NCBI RefSeq assembly: GCF_019145355.1
Contig: NZ_JAHSTY010000001.1
Coordinates: 186,001 to 250,000 of the forward strand
Reading direction: 5' to 3'
DNA: 64,000 nucleotides
DNA from: Pseudomonas azadiae
GTDB taxonomy: Bacteria; Pseudomonadota; Gammaproteobacteria; Pseudomonadales; Pseudomonadaceae
The position numbers were made by a program, and so were the translations under genes. Of this stretch, positions 35,048-46,154 are shown in pieces. A model generated the notes under the pieces. That model did not search any database. It worked only from the letters and a program-made list of their open reading frames with translations, and was not told the DNA's origin. Each line of letters opens with the position of its first letter. The stretch's first letter is position 1.

Positions 35048-35605
35048 TTACATCCCTTTGACGGCGAAAATCCCGTTGGCGTTGCGCCAGTAGCCTTTGT
35101 AGTCCATGCCGTAACCGAAGATGTAGCGGTCAATGCACGGCAAGCCTACGTAATCGGCCTTAAGATCCGGGCGCGCCTTGCGGTCGTGGTCTTTGTCGAT
35201 CAGCACGGCAGTGTGCACTTTACGCGCACCGGCGTGTTTGCAGAAGTCGATGATCGCGCCCAAGGTGTGACCTTCGTCGAGGATGTCGTCGATGATCAGC
35301 ACGTCGCGGTCGATGAACGACACTTCCGGCTTGGCTTTCCAGAACAGGTCGCCGCCGGTGGTTTCGTTGCGATAGCGGGTGGCGTGCAGGTAGGACGCTT
35401 CCAGCGGGAATTGCAGATGAGTCAGCAATTTACCGGCGAAAATCAAACCACCGTTCATCACACAGAAAACCACTGGGTTGGTGTCGGCCATTTCGCGGGT
35501 GATGTGTGCGCCGACCTTGGCGATCGCTTCTTCGACTTGCGCTTCGGTGTACAGGCAGTCAGCCTCGCGCATGATTTGACGGATATGCTCGAGATCAGCG
35601 GACAT
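35048..35605 (-). CDS. hpt: Hypoxanthine-guanine phosphoribosyltransferase
   Basis: This 185-residue type I phosphoribosyltransferase has the PRPP-binding signature VLIIDDILDEGHTLGAI (~95-111) and the flexible-loop region YLHATRYRNETTGGD (~66-80). It salvages hypoxanthine and guanine to IMP and GMP. ATG 35605 (MSADLEHIRQ) is preceded by GGAGAGCGCC. It is divergent from upp, so purine and pyrimidine salvage genes share one intergenic region (35606-35768). Confidence 0.92.
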   Translation of the reverse strand: MSADLEHIRQIMREADCLYTEAQVEEAIAKVGAHITREMADTNPVVFCVMNGGLIFAGKLLTHLQFPLEASYLHATRYRNETTGGDLFWKAKPEVSFIDRDVLIIDDILDEGHTLGAIIDFCKHAGARKVHTAVLIDKDHDRKARPDLKADYVGLPCIDRYIFGYGMDYKGYWRNANGIFAVKGM

Positions 35606-35768
35606 GGCGCTCTCCAAGGGGTGCTGTGGCAAGAAAAGCGGGCGAAGGTACGCTTCTCATGCGCTCCGAGCAAGCCTTTATGGACTAACGTAGGTGATGT
35701 CTATAGGACAACACCCTCGGATAGATTAATCTAGGCCGGTTTTTTTGCCCGCCGCCGGAGCCTTTCCC

Positions 35769-36407
35769 ATGCCCACTCGCGAGATCCGCCACCCGCTGAT
35801 CCGACACAAGCTCGGCCTTATGCGCCGCGCCGACATTAGCACGAAGAATTTCCGTGAGCTTGCTCAGGAAGTCGGAGCGTTGCTCACTTACGAAGCCACC
35901 AAGGATCTGCCCTTGGAAACCTACGATATTCAAGGCTGGGCCGGCACCGTCCAGGTCGAGAAAATCGCCGGTAAGAAAATCACCGTCGTGCCTATCCTGC
36001 GCGCCGGTATCGGCATGCTCGAAGGCGTCCTCAGCCTGATCCCGGGCGCCAAGGTCAGCGCCGTGGGCGTGGCCCGCAACGAACAAACCTTGCAGGCCCA
36101 CACCTACCTGGAAAAACTCGTCCCGGAAATCGATGAACGCCTGGCGATGATCATCGACCCGATGCTCGCCACCGGCAGCTCCATGGTCGCCACCATCGAC
36201 CTGCTGAAAAAAGCCGGCTGCAAGGACATCCGCGCCATGGTGCTGGTGGCCGCGCCGGAAGGTATCGCCGCCGTCGAAAAAGCCCACCCGGACGTGCAGA
36301 TCTACACGGCGTCCATCGACGAACGCTTGAACGAACACGGCTACATCATCCCAGGCCTTGGCGATGCCGGTGACAAGATCTTCGGCACCAAGCAGAAGGA
36401 CGGTTGA
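35769..36407 (+). CDS. upp: Uracil phosphoribosyltransferase
   Basis: This 212-residue enzyme converts uracil and PRPP to UMP. The PRPP motif [12 protein letters not shown] (~130-141) and the uracil-binding C-terminus [17 protein letters not shown] are both present. The start ATG 35769 gives the family length. Two bases separate its stop from the uraA start. Confidence 0.95.
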   Translation: MPTREIRHPLIRHKLGLMRRADISTKNFRELAQEVGALLTYEATKDLPLETYDIQGWAGTVQVEKIAGKKITVVPILRAGIGMLEGVLSLIPGAKVSAVGVARNEQTLQAHTYLEKLVPEIDERLAMIIDPMLATGSSMVATIDLLKKAGCKDIRAMVLVAAPEGIAAVEKAHPDVQIYTASIDERLNEHGYIIPGLGDAGDKIFGTKQKDG

Positions 36408-36409
36408 GC

Positions 36410-37684
36410 ATGCAGGATGAATTCAACGACCCGCTTTGGCGCCAGATCCTGTCTGGCGCACAAATGCTCTTCGTGGCATTTGGGGCGCTGGTGTTGATGC
36501 CGCTGATCACAGGTCTTGATCCAAACGTCGCACTGTTCACCGCAGGCCTGGGTACGTTGCTGTTCCAGGTCGTCACAGGGCGCCAGGTGCCGGTTTTCCT
36601 GGCATCGAGCTTTGCCTTCATTACCCCGATCATTCTCGCCAAGGGCCAGTTCGGCCTCGCGGCGACCATGGGCGGGGTGATGGCGGCCGGTTTCGTCTAT
36701 ACGTTCCTGGGCTTGGCGGTGAAGATCAAAGGCACCGGTTTTATCGACCGGCTGCTGCCGCCTGTGGTGATCGGGCCGGTGATCATTTCCATCGGCCTGG
36801 CCATGGCGCCGATTGCCGCGAACATGGCAATGGGCAAGTCCGGCGACGGTGCCGAGCTGATCCATTACCAGACTGCCATGATGATTTCGATGCCGGCGCT
36901 GCTCACCACTTTGATCGTCGCGGTATTCGGCAAGGGCATTTTCCGCCTGGTGCCGATCATTTCCGGCGTGCTGGTGGGTTTTGCCATGGCGTTCTACTTT
37001 GGCGTGGTCGACACGGCGAAGATCGCCGCCGCGCCCTGGTTCGCCCTGCCCCATTTCACCGCGCCGGAATTCAACTGGCAGGCGATCCTGTTTATCGTCC
37101 CGGTGGCCCTCGCCCCGGCGATCGAACACATTGGCGGCGTGATTGCCGTCGGCAGCGTGACCGGTCGCGACTACCTGAAGAAGCCCGGCCTGCACCGCAC
37201 CCTGCTGGGTGACGGCATTGCCACCACGGCCGCCGGCCTGTTTGGCGGCCCACCGAACACCACCTACGCCGAAGTGACCGGTGCGGTGATGCTGACCAAG
37301 AACTACAACCCGAAGATCATGACCTGGGCGGCGGTGTTTGCCATCAGCCTGGCGTTTATCGGTAAGTTCGGGGCATTGCTGCAGAGCATTCCGGTGCCGG
37401 TGATGGGCGGGATTCTGTGCCTGCTGTTCGGTTCGATTGCAGCGGTGGGCATGAACACCCTGATCCGCCACAGGATCGACCTCGGCGAGGCGCGCAACCT
37501 GGTGATTGTGTCGGTGACCCTGGTATTCGGGATTGGCGGTGTGCTGGTCGGTACCGGCGACGGCCCGGATGATTTCGGCCTCAAGGGCATCGCCCTGTGT
37601 GCGGTGGTGGCGATCGGGTTGAACCTGTTGCTGCCGGGCAATGATGGTTGGAAGAACAAGAAGCCGGATGAACCACTACTTTAA
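36410..37684 (+). CDS. uraA: Uracil permease (NCS2 family)
   Basis: This 424-residue inner-membrane uracil:proton symporter has ~14 hydrophobic segments and the NCS2 substrate motifs APAIEHIGGVIAVGSVTGRD (~237) and FGGPPNTTYAEVTGAV (~278). It works with upp, with which it forms an operon. ATG 36410 has AAGGA about 10 nt upstream. Confidence 0.94.
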   Translation: MQDEFNDPLWRQILSGAQMLFVAFGALVLMPLITGLDPNVALFTAGLGTLLFQVVTGRQVPVFLASSFAFITPIILAKGQFGLAATMGGVMAAGFVYTFLGLAVKIKGTGFIDRLLPPVVIGPVIISIGLAMAPIAANMAMGKSGDGAELIHYQTAMMISMPALLTTLIVAVFGKGIFRLVPIISGVLVGFAMAFYFGVVDTAKIAAAPWFALPHFTAPEFNWQAILFIVPVALAPAIEHIGGVIAVGSVTGRDYLKKPGLHRTLLGDGIATTAAGLFGGPPNTTYAEVTGAVMLTKNYNPKIMTWAAVFAISLAFIGKFGALLQSIPVPVMGGILCLLFGSIAAVGMNTLIRHRIDLGEARNLVIVSVTLVFGIGGVLVGTGDGPDDFGLKGIALCAVVAIGLNLLLPGNDGWKNKKPDEPLL

Positions 37685-37703
37685 CCGACGCAACGCGAAT
37701 CAG

Positions 37704-37789
37704 TGTGGGAGCTGGCTTGCCTGCGATGGCGGTGTAACAGGCGACATATCTGTCGTTTGATATACTTCGCTGGCAAGCCAGCTCCCACA
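37704..37789. repeat. REPIN (GTGGGAGCTGGCTTGCC type)
   Basis: TGTGGGAGCTGGCTTGCCTG and its inverse, ending at 37789, lie between the convergent uraA and hisC genes. The right arm has lost part of the GCAGG step (CGCTGGCAAGCC). Confidence 0.92.
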
Positions 37790-37806
37790 TTTGATTTCAG
37801 CGTCTG

Positions 37807-38859
37807 TTAAAGCTCGCCGAGCCCATCGATCAACGCCTGGTTCTGCTCCGGCGTACCGATGCTGATCCGCAGGAACTGCGCAATCCGCGCCTGTTTGAAG
37901 TGCCGCACAATCACCCCTTGCTCACGCAATTTGGCCGCCAGGCCGGCTGCGTCGTGTCGTGGGTGGCGCGCAAAGATGAAGTTGGCCGCCGACGGCAACA
38001 CCTCAAAGCCCTTGGCCTCAAGCTGAGCGACTACCGTGTCGCGGCTATCGATGACCAATCGGCAGGTTTTCTCGAAGTACTCGCGGTCGTCAAACGCGGC
38101 CGCCGCGCCAACAATCGCCAAGCGATCCAGCGGATAGGAGTTGAAGCTGTTCTTGACCCGCTCCAGCGCCTCGATCAGGTCCGGATGGCCCACGGCCAGG
38201 CCCACACGCAAACCGGCCAGTGAGCGCGATTTGGACAGGGTCTGGGTCACCAGCAGGTTGGGGTAGCGGTCCACCAGACTGATGGCCGTCTCGCCACCGA
38301 AGTCGATATAGGCTTCATCCACTACCACTACCGAGTCCGGGCTGGCCTTGAGGATCTGTTCCACTGCGTCCAGCGCCAGCACGCAGCCGGTCGGCGCGTT
38401 CGGGTTGGGGAAGATGATCCCGCCGTTGGGCTTGGCATAGTCTGCCACGCGGATCTGGAACTGCTCGTCCAGCGGCACCGGGTCGGACTTTATGCCATAG
38501 AGGCCGCAGTAAACCGGGTAGAAGCTGTAGCTGATATCCGGGAAGAGCAGTGGCAAATCGTGCTGGAACAGGCCATGGAAGATGTGCGCGAGGACCTCGT
38601 CGGAACCATTGCCGAGGAACACTTTGCCGGCGTCGATCCCGTAATACCTGGCCACCGCTTGCTTGAGCAGGTCGCTGTTGGGGTCCGGGTACAGGCGCAG
38701 GTTGTCGTTCAACTCGGCCTGCATCGCGGCCAACGCCTTCGGCGAAGGCCCATAGGGGTTTTCATTGGTGTTGAGCTTGACCAGTTTGGTCAGTTTCGGT
38801 TGTTCGCCGGGTACGTAAGGCACGAGGTTCTTGACGAAGGGGCTCCAGAATTTGCTCAT
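37807..38859 (-). CDS. hisC: Histidinol-phosphate aminotransferase
   Basis: This 350-residue fold-type I PLP enzyme converts imidazole-acetol phosphate to histidinol phosphate. The PLP lysine is in [16 protein letters not shown] (~residue 214) and the family NENPYGPSP at ~30. It starts 3 nt after the hisD stop, and the two are translationally coupled. Confidence 0.94.
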   Translation of the reverse strand: MSKFWSPFVKNLVPYVPGEQPKLTKLVKLNTNENPYGPSPKALAAMQAELNDNLRLYPDPNSDLLKQAVARYYGIDAGKVFLGNGSDEVLAHIFHGLFQHDLPLLFPDISYSFYPVYCGLYGIKSDPVPLDEQFQIRVADYAKPNGGIIFPNPNAPTGCVLALDAVEQILKASPDSVVVVDEAYIDFGGETAISLVDRYPNLLVTQTLSKSRSLAGLRVGLAVGHPDLIEALERVKNSFNSYPLDRLAIVGAAAAFDDREYFEKTCRLVIDSRDTVVAQLEAKGFEVLPSAANFIFARHPRHDAAGLAAKLREQGVIVRHFKQARIAQFLRISIGTPEQNQALIDGLGEL

Positions 38860-38862
38860 GTC

Positions 38863-40182
38863 TCAGTTCCCCTCTTCAAGAATGCGGTATTCGGCACTGC
38901 GGGCGTGGGCGCTCAGCGATTCGCCACGGGCCAGGACCGAAGCAGTCTTGCCCAGTTCGGAAGCGCCTTGTGGCGAGCAGAAAATTATCGACGAGCGCTT
39001 CTGGAAGTCATACACCCCCAGCGGCGACGAGAAACGCGCGGTGCCTGAGGTCGGCAGCACGTGGTTGGGGCCCGCGCAGTAGTCGCCCAGGGCTTCGCTG
39101 GTATGGCGGCCCATGAAGATCGCGCCGGCGTGACGAATCGACGGCAACCAGGCTTGCGGGTCAGCCACGGACAATTCCAGGTGTTCCGGGGCGATACGGT
39201 TGGCCACTTCGATGGCCTGTTCCATGTCGCGCACCTGGATCAACGCGCCACGGCCATTGATCGACTTCTCGATGATTTCGGCGCGGTCCATGGTGGGCAG
39301 CAGTTTGTCGATGCTGGCCGCGACTTTGTCGAGGAACTCGGCGTCGGGGCTGACCAGGATCGCCTGGGCGTCTTCGTCGTGCTCGGCCTGGGAAAACAGG
39401 TCCATGGCGATCCAGTCCGGGTCGGTCTGGCCATCGCACACCACCAGGATTTCCGACGGGCCGGCGATCATATCGATCCCCACTTGGCCAAACACGTGAC
39501 GCTTGGCGGTGGCGACGTAGATGTTGCCGGGGCCGACCACTTTGTCGACCTTCGGCACGCTTTCGGTGCCATAGGCCAGGGCCGCGACGGCCTGGGCGCC
39601 ACCGATGGTGAAGACCCGGTCGACACCGGCAATACAGGCAGCCGCCAGCACCAGTTCGTTGATTTCACCGCGCGGGGTCGGCACGACCATGACCACTTCG
39701 GTCACGCCCGCCACTTTGGCCGGAATAGCATTCATCAGTACCGACGAGGGGTAGGAGGCCTTACCGCCCGGCACGTACAGGCCCGCGCGGTCCAGCGGCG
39801 TGACCTTCTGGCCCAGCACGGTGCCGTCGGCCTCGGTGTAGCTCCAGGACTCCTGTTTCTGTTTTTCGTGGTAGCTGCGCACCCGCGCGGCCGCCACTTC
39901 GAGGGCTTCGCGCTGCGGCGCGGTGATGCGCGTCAGGGCCAGTTCCAGGCGTTCACGTGGCAGGATCAGGTCGGACATGGACTGCACGTCCAGGCCGTCG
40001 AACTGGCGGGTGAAGTCCACCAGCGCCGCGTCACCGCGTTCGCGCACGGCCTTGATGATATCGAGCACGCGCAGGTTGACCGAATCGTCGGACACGCTTT
40101 CCCAGCTCAGCAGATGATCCAGATGATGGGCGAAATCCGGATCGGCAGCGTTGAGTCGGGCAATTGCAGTGGACGTGGTCAT
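38863..40182 (-). CDS. hisD: Histidinol dehydrogenase
   Basis: This 439-residue Zn2+-dependent enzyme oxidises histidinol to histidine in two NAD+ steps. Family landmarks: [20 protein letters not shown] (~131), [16 protein letters not shown] (~217), [10 protein letters not shown] and [10 protein letters not shown]. It lies between hisG (126-nt gap) and hisC. Confidence 0.95.
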   Translation of the reverse strand: MTTSTAIARLNAADPDFAHHLDHLLSWESVSDDSVNLRVLDIIKAVRERGDAALVDFTRQFDGLDVQSMSDLILPRERLELALTRITAPQREALEVAAARVRSYHEKQKQESWSYTEADGTVLGQKVTPLDRAGLYVPGGKASYPSSVLMNAIPAKVAGVTEVVMVVPTPRGEINELVLAAACIAGVDRVFTIGGAQAVAALAYGTESVPKVDKVVGPGNIYVATAKRHVFGQVGIDMIAGPSEILVVCDGQTDPDWIAMDLFSQAEHDEDAQAILVSPDAEFLDKVAASIDKLLPTMDRAEIIEKSINGRGALIQVRDMEQAIEVANRIAPEHLELSVADPQAWLPSIRHAGAIFMGRHTSEALGDYCAGPNHVLPTSGTARFSSPLGVYDFQKRSSIIFCSPQGASELGKTASVLARGESLSAHARSAEYRILEEGN

Positions 40183-40308
40183 AGCGAGGGCCTCATAGGA
40201 TTGGCAAAAACTCAGGCGCCCTAAACTACCGTTCGCTCCGCTTGGGCACCTGAGAATTCTGGCTATGAGGCGGATAGACGGGCGCAGCTTGTGAGCTACG
40301 CGGGTGAG

Positions 40309-40944
40309 TCAACCGCGGTGTCGAGACTCCACTGCTTTGCGCAGGGTGTCGATCAACGCCTGGATACGGGCGTGTTGCATTTTCATCGAAGCTTTGTTGA
40401 CGATCAGGCGGGAGCTGATGTCGGCAATGAAATCCTGGGGTTCCAGGCCGTTGGCGCGCAGGGTGTTGCCGGTGTCGACCACGTCGATGATCTTGTCGGC
40501 CAGGCCGATCAGCGGCGCCAACTCCATCGAACCGTAGAGCTTGATGATATCGACCTGACGGCCTTGTTCGGCGTAATAGCGCTTGGCAACGTTGACGAAC
40601 TTGGTTGCCACGCGCAGGCGCCCTTTTGGCTCGACGTCGCCGACACGGCCGGCGGTCATCAGCTTGCACAGGGCGATACGCAGGTCCAAGGGTTCGTACA
40701 GACCCTGGCCGCCGTATTCCATCAGCACGTCTTTACCGGCGACGCCCAGGTCGGCCGCGCCATGTTCAACATAGGTCGGCACGTCGGTAGCCCGCACAAT
40801 CAACAGGCGAACATCGTCCTGGGTCGTGGGGATGATCAGCTTGCGGCTCTTGTCCGGATTCTCGGTCGGCACGATGCCCGCTTCAGCCAGAAGCGGCAGC
40901 GTATCGTCAAGGATGCGGCCCTTGGACAGTGCGATGGTCAACAT
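40309..40944 (-). CDS. hisG: ATP phosphoribosyltransferase, short form
   Basis: This 211-residue short HisG catalyses the first step of histidine synthesis (ATP + PRPP). Begins [24 protein letters not shown] loop [16 protein letters not shown] at ~155. Short-form HisG normally needs the regulatory subunit HisZ, which is not in this window. It is separated from murA by a REPIN. Confidence 0.94.
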   Translation of the reverse strand: MLTIALSKGRILDDTLPLLAEAGIVPTENPDKSRKLIIPTTQDDVRLLIVRATDVPTYVEHGAADLGVAGKDVLMEYGGQGLYEPLDLRIALCKLMTAGRVGDVEPKGRLRVATKFVNVAKRYYAEQGRQVDIIKLYGSMELAPLIGLADKIIDVVDTGNTLRANGLEPQDFIADISSRLIVNKASMKMQHARIQALIDTLRKAVESRHRG

Positions 40945-41059
40945 GGGAAACGTTAATCCTTCATCAGGCTATTGCTGTCCGGTCGCAAACGGCGCCAGAC
41001 ACAGATCGAGGCCATTACAGCCTCGATTTGAAACAGATTCAGCATACCGCCCGGTGCCT

Positions 41060-41153
41060 TGTAGTGAGCGGGCTTGCCCCGCGCTGGGTTGCGTAGCGCC
41101 CCCCAAAACGGGACTGCTGCGCAGTCCAGCGCGGGGCAAGCCCGCTCACTACA
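41060..41153. repeat. REPIN (GTAGTGAGCGGGCTTGCC type)
   Basis: TGTAGTGAGCGGGCTTGCCC and its exact inverse flank ~30 nt between murA and hisG, two genes on the same strand. As a strong hairpin it may lower read-through from murA into hisG. Confidence 0.92.
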
Positions 41154-41167
41154 ATGACAGTGGTCGG

Positions 41168-42457
<1,290 letters not shown>

Positions 42458-42697
42458 TCAGGTGCGCTCGGCCCAGGCCGCGCGGCTGAAAAATTTCATA
42501 GTGACCGCATGGATGCTGCCATCGGTGATCCACGGGTTCAAATGGGCATAGATCTGCTGCTGACGCTTGACCGGGCTAAGTGCCGCCAGTTCATCGCTAA
42601 TCACGTTCAGCTGGAAGTTGCAGCCTTCGCCTTCAACTTCTACGGTCGTTTCGGGCAGCTTTCCTTCAAGAAAGCTCTTAACTTCTAGGGCCTGCAT
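42458..42697 (-). CDS. ibaG: BolA-family protein IbaG
   Basis: This 79-residue BolA/IbaA-type protein is located directly upstream of murA, as IbaG (YrbA) is in many gammaproteobacteria. Such proteins partner with monothiol glutaredoxins in iron-sulphur handling and acid tolerance. The conserved core INAHLNPWITDGSIHAVTMKFF-like segment reads IYAHLNPWITDGSIHAVTMK. ATG 42697 follows AGAGGTTGAGC; a TTG two codons upstream is possible. Confidence 0.85.
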   Translation of the reverse strand: MQALEVKSFLEGKLPETTVEVEGEGCNFQLNVISDELAALSPVKRQQQIYAHLNPWITDGSIHAVTMKFFSRAAWAERT

Positions 42698-42743
42698 GCT
42701 CAACCTCTATCGGCGCCCAGTGCGCGCGGGTCGCACATCATAC

Positions 42744-42795
42744 AAAAAAGCCCCGCGCCTGCGAACCCCGCATGGCAGGACTCTGACGGGGGGCT
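42744..42795 (-). terminator. Terminator after the mla operon
   Basis: On the minus strand AGCCCC...GGGGCT is followed by TTTTTTGT, just after mlaB and before ibaG. The loop is long and contains a secondary GCGGGG. Confidence 0.7.
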
Positions 42796-42811
42796 TCTCT
42801 AATAATGTGTA

Positions 42812-43117
42812 TTAAGGATGCGTCAACAGCTCGGTCAAACCGGAAACCTCGGCAATTTCTCGCATGTCTTCAGGCATCGCGCGGATGCTGACGGGCTTTT
42901 TGGCCGCCTCGGCATCACGCATGAAGCACAGCAGCAATGACAAACCGACACTGCTGGACTTGGTCACCGCCGAACAATCCAGCACCAACGCAGGTGCAGT
43001 GCTGGTCTTGATCAGTGCCTGGCCCTGCTTGCGCAGGCCAGGACCGGTGCGGTAGTCCAGCACGCCGCTGATGAACAGCTCGCCTGCGTCGCCGAGACGA
43101 ACAGCCGACTCGGTCAT
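42812..43117 (-). CDS. mlaB: MlaB, STAS-domain subunit of the Mla transporter
   Basis: This 101-residue STAS-domain protein binds the ATPase MlaF on the cytoplasmic side of the MlaFEDB complex and supports its stability. The conserved loop VLDCSAVTKSSSVGLSLLL (~48-66) contains the STAS core. It is last in mlaFEDCB; the start overlaps the mlaC stop (ATGA). Confidence 0.9.
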   Translation of the reverse strand: MTESAVRLGDAGELFISGVLDYRTGPGLRKQGQALIKTSTAPALVLDCSAVTKSSSVGLSLLLCFMRDAEAAKKPVSIRAMPEDMREIAEVSGLTELLTHP

Positions 43118-43761
43118 TGCGCGGGCTTCCCGGCAGCTTTATCGGTTTCTTCCTTGGCTTTGGCGACTTCGCCGGCCCAGCCATTGATGGTTTTGTCCAG
43201 GTCGTTGCCGTTGCGCTGCATGGCATCGGCGAACTGGTCACGGAACAGCTTGCCAATGTTGATGCCGTTGATAATCACGTTACGCAACTTCCACTCGCCG
43301 TTGACCTTCTCCAGCGTGTATTGCACCGGGTAGACAGCGCCGTTGTTGCCCTTGACGCTCATGTTCACGCTGGTGCGATCGCCTGACTCATCGCCGGCCG
43401 GTGCAACGGTAATGCCCTGGTTGTTGTACTCAAGCAGCGCGTTACCGTAGAACTGGAACAGGCCTTTCTTGAAGTTTTCCTGGAAGGTCTGCATCTGCGC
43501 AGGCGTTGCCTTGCGAGAGTACTTGACCGTCATGATGCTGCGTGAGATGCCCTCGGCATCGACCACCGGGCCAACAATCGTGTTGAGCGCGTTGTAGAAC
43601 TGGGTGGGGTCCTGTTTGTACTTTTCCTTGTTGGCTGACAGGTCAGCCAACATCTTGTTGGTCGTGTCCTGCACCAGTTCGTGTGCAGAACCTGCTGCGT
43701 TGGCCATCAAAGGCAGCGCTGCAAGCAGTACCAGAAGGCCACGTCGCAAGGTAGAGATCAT
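43114..43761 (-). CDS. mlaC: MlaC, periplasmic phospholipid carrier
   Basis: This 215-residue protein has a Sec signal (~22 residues, LLVLLAALPLMANAA-G) and the Tol2/MlaC fold, including ISRSIMTVKYSRKATPAQMQ and the VNGEWKLRNVIINGINIGK strand. It shuttles phospholipids between the outer-membrane and inner-membrane Mla complexes. ATG 43761 has AGGA 9 nt upstream; ATG 43776 would place five residues before the signal and overlap mlaD. Confidence 0.92.
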   Translation of the reverse strand: MISTLRRGLLVLLAALPLMANAAGSAHELVQDTTNKMLADLSANKEKYKQDPTQFYNALNTIVGPVVDAEGISRSIMTVKYSRKATPAQMQTFQENFKKGLFQFYGNALLEYNNQGITVAPAGDESGDRTSVNMSVKGNNGAVYPVQYTLEKVNGEWKLRNVIINGINIGKLFRDQFADAMQRNGNDLDKTINGWAGEVAKAKEETDKAAGKPAQ

Positions 43762-43772
43762 GTACAGATTCC

Positions 43773-44240
43773 TCATTTGGCGTCTTTGTTGACCGTATTA
43801 AGCAGGAATTTACCGATCAGGTCTTCAAGCACCAGCGACGACTGTGTGTCGTGGATTGTCGAGCCATCCTTGAGCAGGGCTGTTTCCCCGCCCACGCTGA
43901 CACCGATGTATTTCTCGCCCAGCAGACCCGCGGTGAGGATAGATGCAGTGGAGTCGGTCGGCAGGTTATCTACCTTCTTATCCAGTTGCATGGTCACTCG
44001 ACCGGTGAAGCTGTCGCGGTCCAGATCGATTGCCGTGACCTTGCCGATCGTCACACCGGCCATGGTCACTTTAGCTCTGACAGTCAAACCGGCGATATTG
44101 TCGAAGTACGCGTAAAGTTTATAGGTATCGGCGGTGGGGCTGGCCGACAGGCCGCTGACTCGCAGGGCCAACAACAATAAAGCCAGGATGCCAGCCAGCA
44201 AGAAAAGGCCGACACCGATTTCCACAGTGCGGTTTTGCAT
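43773..44240 (-). CDS. mlaD: MlaD, single-MCE-domain subunit
   Basis: This 155-residue protein has one N-terminal transmembrane helix (EIGVGLFLLAGILALLLLAL, ~7-26) and one MCE domain (~40-118, including GLTVRAKVTMAGVTIGKV). MlaD forms the hexameric periplasmic ring of MlaFEDB. The stop lies in front of mlaC and the start is joined to the mlaE stop. Confidence 0.94.
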   Translation of the reverse strand: MQNRTVEIGVGLFLLAGILALLLLALRVSGLSASPTADTYKLYAYFDNIAGLTVRAKVTMAGVTIGKVTAIDLDRDSFTGRVTMQLDKKVDNLPTDSTASILTAGLLGEKYIGVSVGGETALLKDGSTIHDTQSSLVLEDLIGKFLLNTVNKDAK

Positions 44241-45037
44241 CAGAAATCTCCAAACATCAAGGCGGTCAAAATGAAGTCAAGGCCCAGTACCGCCAGCGAG
44301 GCGTATACAACGGTCTTGGTGGTGGCACGACTGATCCCTTCTGAGGTGGGTTCACAGTCGTAGCCTTGGAATACGGCGATCCAGGTCACTACAAAGGCGA
44401 AGACAATGCTCTTTATGATGCCGTTGAGCACGTCACCGCTGAAGGTCACGCTGTTTTGCATGTTGCCCCAGTAAGAGCCTTCGTAGACGCCCAACCAGTC
44501 AACCGCCACCCACGAACCGCCCCATATACCCACCACGCTGAAGATCATTGCCAGCAGAGGCAGGGAAATGAAGCCGGCCCACAGGCGTGGCGCGACAATA
44601 TACTTGAGCGGGTCCACGCCGATCATTTCCAGGCTGGACAATTGCTCAGTGGACTTCATGTTGCCGATTTCGGCGGTCAGCGCAGAACCGGCGCGGCCCG
44701 CAAACAGCAACGCCGTGACCACCGGCCCCAGCTCACGCAACAGCGTCAGCGCGACCATCTGCCCGACTGCCTGCTCCGAACCGTAGCCGGACAGGATATT
44801 GAAGCCCTGCAACGCCAGCACCATGCCGATGAAAATCCCTGAAACCACAATAATCACCAGGGACATCACGCCGACTGAGTGCAGTTGCTTGATCAGCAGC
44901 CCAAAGCCGCCACCGATGCCACCGCGGCCGAGCAAGGCGTGAAACAGGAAAATCGTCGAACGGCCCAGCACTTCGACAATGTCGATGCCCGAGCGACCGA
45001 AAAGGCGAACCTTCTCGATGAGAGATGTCTTGCGCAT
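44240..45037 (-). CDS. mlaE: MlaE, permease subunit
   Basis: This 265-residue inner-membrane permease has five to six hydrophobic segments and conserved TALLFAGRAGSALTAEIGNM and RLWAGFISLPLLAMIF. It forms the transmembrane core of the Mla ABC complex that maintains outer-membrane lipid asymmetry. It shares a base with both neighbours, showing tight coupling. Confidence 0.95.
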   Translation of the reverse strand: MRKTSLIEKVRLFGRSGIDIVEVLGRSTIFLFHALLGRGGIGGGFGLLIKQLHSVGVMSLVIIVVSGIFIGMVLALQGFNILSGYGSEQAVGQMVALTLLRELGPVVTALLFAGRAGSALTAEIGNMKSTEQLSSLEMIGVDPLKYIVAPRLWAGFISLPLLAMIFSVVGIWGGSWVAVDWLGVYEGSYWGNMQNSVTFSGDVLNGIIKSIVFAFVVTWIAVFQGYDCEPTSEGISRATTKTVVYASLAVLGLDFILTALMFGDF

Positions 45038-45846
45038 CAGCGCTTCCCCAGAAGATCTGAGCGGTAATCCGCTGCCGGAAAGTGAAAAGGCACAGGGCCA
45101 TCGGGATCGCCGGTCATGAATTGGCGGATTCGCGGGTTGTCGGCGTTCATCAGTTCCTCTGGCGTGCCCTGCCCCAGCACCTGGCCATCGCCTACTACAT
45201 AAAGGTAATCCGCAATGCTTGCGGTTTCTGCAAGATCATGGGAAACCACGATGCTGGTGATGCCCAGCGCGTCGTTGAGCAGGCGGATCAGACGCACCAG
45301 CACGCCCATCGCGATGGGATCCTGACCGACAAAAGGCTCGTCGTACATCAGTATCTGCGGGTCAAGGGCGATGGCACGCGCCAGGGCGACCCTACGCTTC
45401 ATGCCGCCGGACAGTTCGTCGGGCATCAGGTTGATGGCACCGCGAAGCCCTACGGCCTGCAGTTTCAGCAACACAATGTCACGAATCATTTCGTCAGACA
45501 GCTGGGTATGCACCCGCAGCGGAAAAGCCACGTTCTCGAACACATCGAGGTCGGTGAACAGTGCACCGCTCTGGAACAGTACGCCCATGTGCTTGCGCGC
45601 ATCGAACAGATCGCTGCGCGAGAGCGTGGGCAGGTTCTGGCCGTTGACCCATACTTCGCCGGCGCTGGGACGCAATTGCATGCCCATCAGGCGCAACAGG
45701 GTGGTCTTGCCGCTACCGGAAGGCCCCATGATGCCCGTGACTTTACCGCGGGGAATGCGGATATCGACGTTATTGAAGATGCTGCGCGTCCCGCGCTTGA
45801 AGGACAGACCCTTCAGCTCGACCGCGTAGGCGTTATCGGCACTCAT
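45037..45846 (-). CDS. mlaF: MlaF, ATPase subunit
   Basis: This is a 269-residue ABC ATPase with Walker A GPSGSGKTT (~41-49), Q-loop FQSGALF, signature LSGGMKRRVALARA (~145) and Walker B ILMYDEPFVGQDP. It is first in mlaFEDCB. The outer-membrane partner MlaA is not in this window. It is divergent from kdsD. Confidence 0.95.
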   Translation of the reverse strand: MSADNAYAVELKGLSFKRGTRSIFNNVDIRIPRGKVTGIMGPSGSGKTTLLRLMGMQLRPSAGEVWVNGQNLPTLSRSDLFDARKHMGVLFQSGALFTDLDVFENVAFPLRVHTQLSDEMIRDIVLLKLQAVGLRGAINLMPDELSGGMKRRVALARAIALDPQILMYDEPFVGQDPIAMGVLVRLIRLLNDALGITSIVVSHDLAETASIADYLYVVGDGQVLGQGTPEELMNADNPRIRQFMTGDPDGPVPFHFPAADYRSDLLGKR

Positions 45847-46154
45847 CTAAACTCCTTGGGATGCAGCCTTTCACTCAGACACCACACTTGCGACAAACGT
45901 TTGCAACGCTTGTGCAATTGCTGCGCAATAGTTGCCGCATGGGCAGGGCGGACCGAACTGGCGGCGAACTATATCACTGCTCGTACAAGGCGCCCAAGGC
46001 CGGAACAGCGCTAGTTCAGATTGCAGACAGGGAAAAAACGTGGCTTGGGATGAATCTCACGCGCATCGCGCATAAACCCTGACGAACTTGCGTGAGGGAA
46101 TTGATCATTACAGCTATAATCGCCGACTTTTCGTCAGGCTATACGATTTCAGAC
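45847..46154. other. Divergent promoter region between mlaF and kdsD
   Basis: This 308-nt gap has no supported gene. It must carry the promoters for the mla operon (leftward) and the kds-lpt operon (rightward). AT-rich GCTATAATCGCC at 46112 resembles a -10 element (TATAAT) for kdsD, with TTGATC 46100 as a weak -35. No clear operator was seen. Confidence 0.5.

Noticed and set aside
41060..41153. Possible attenuator in front of hisG
   Set aside because: The hairpin is a complete REPIN of the GTAGTGAGCGGG family that also occurs elsewhere; no leader peptide with His codons was seen.
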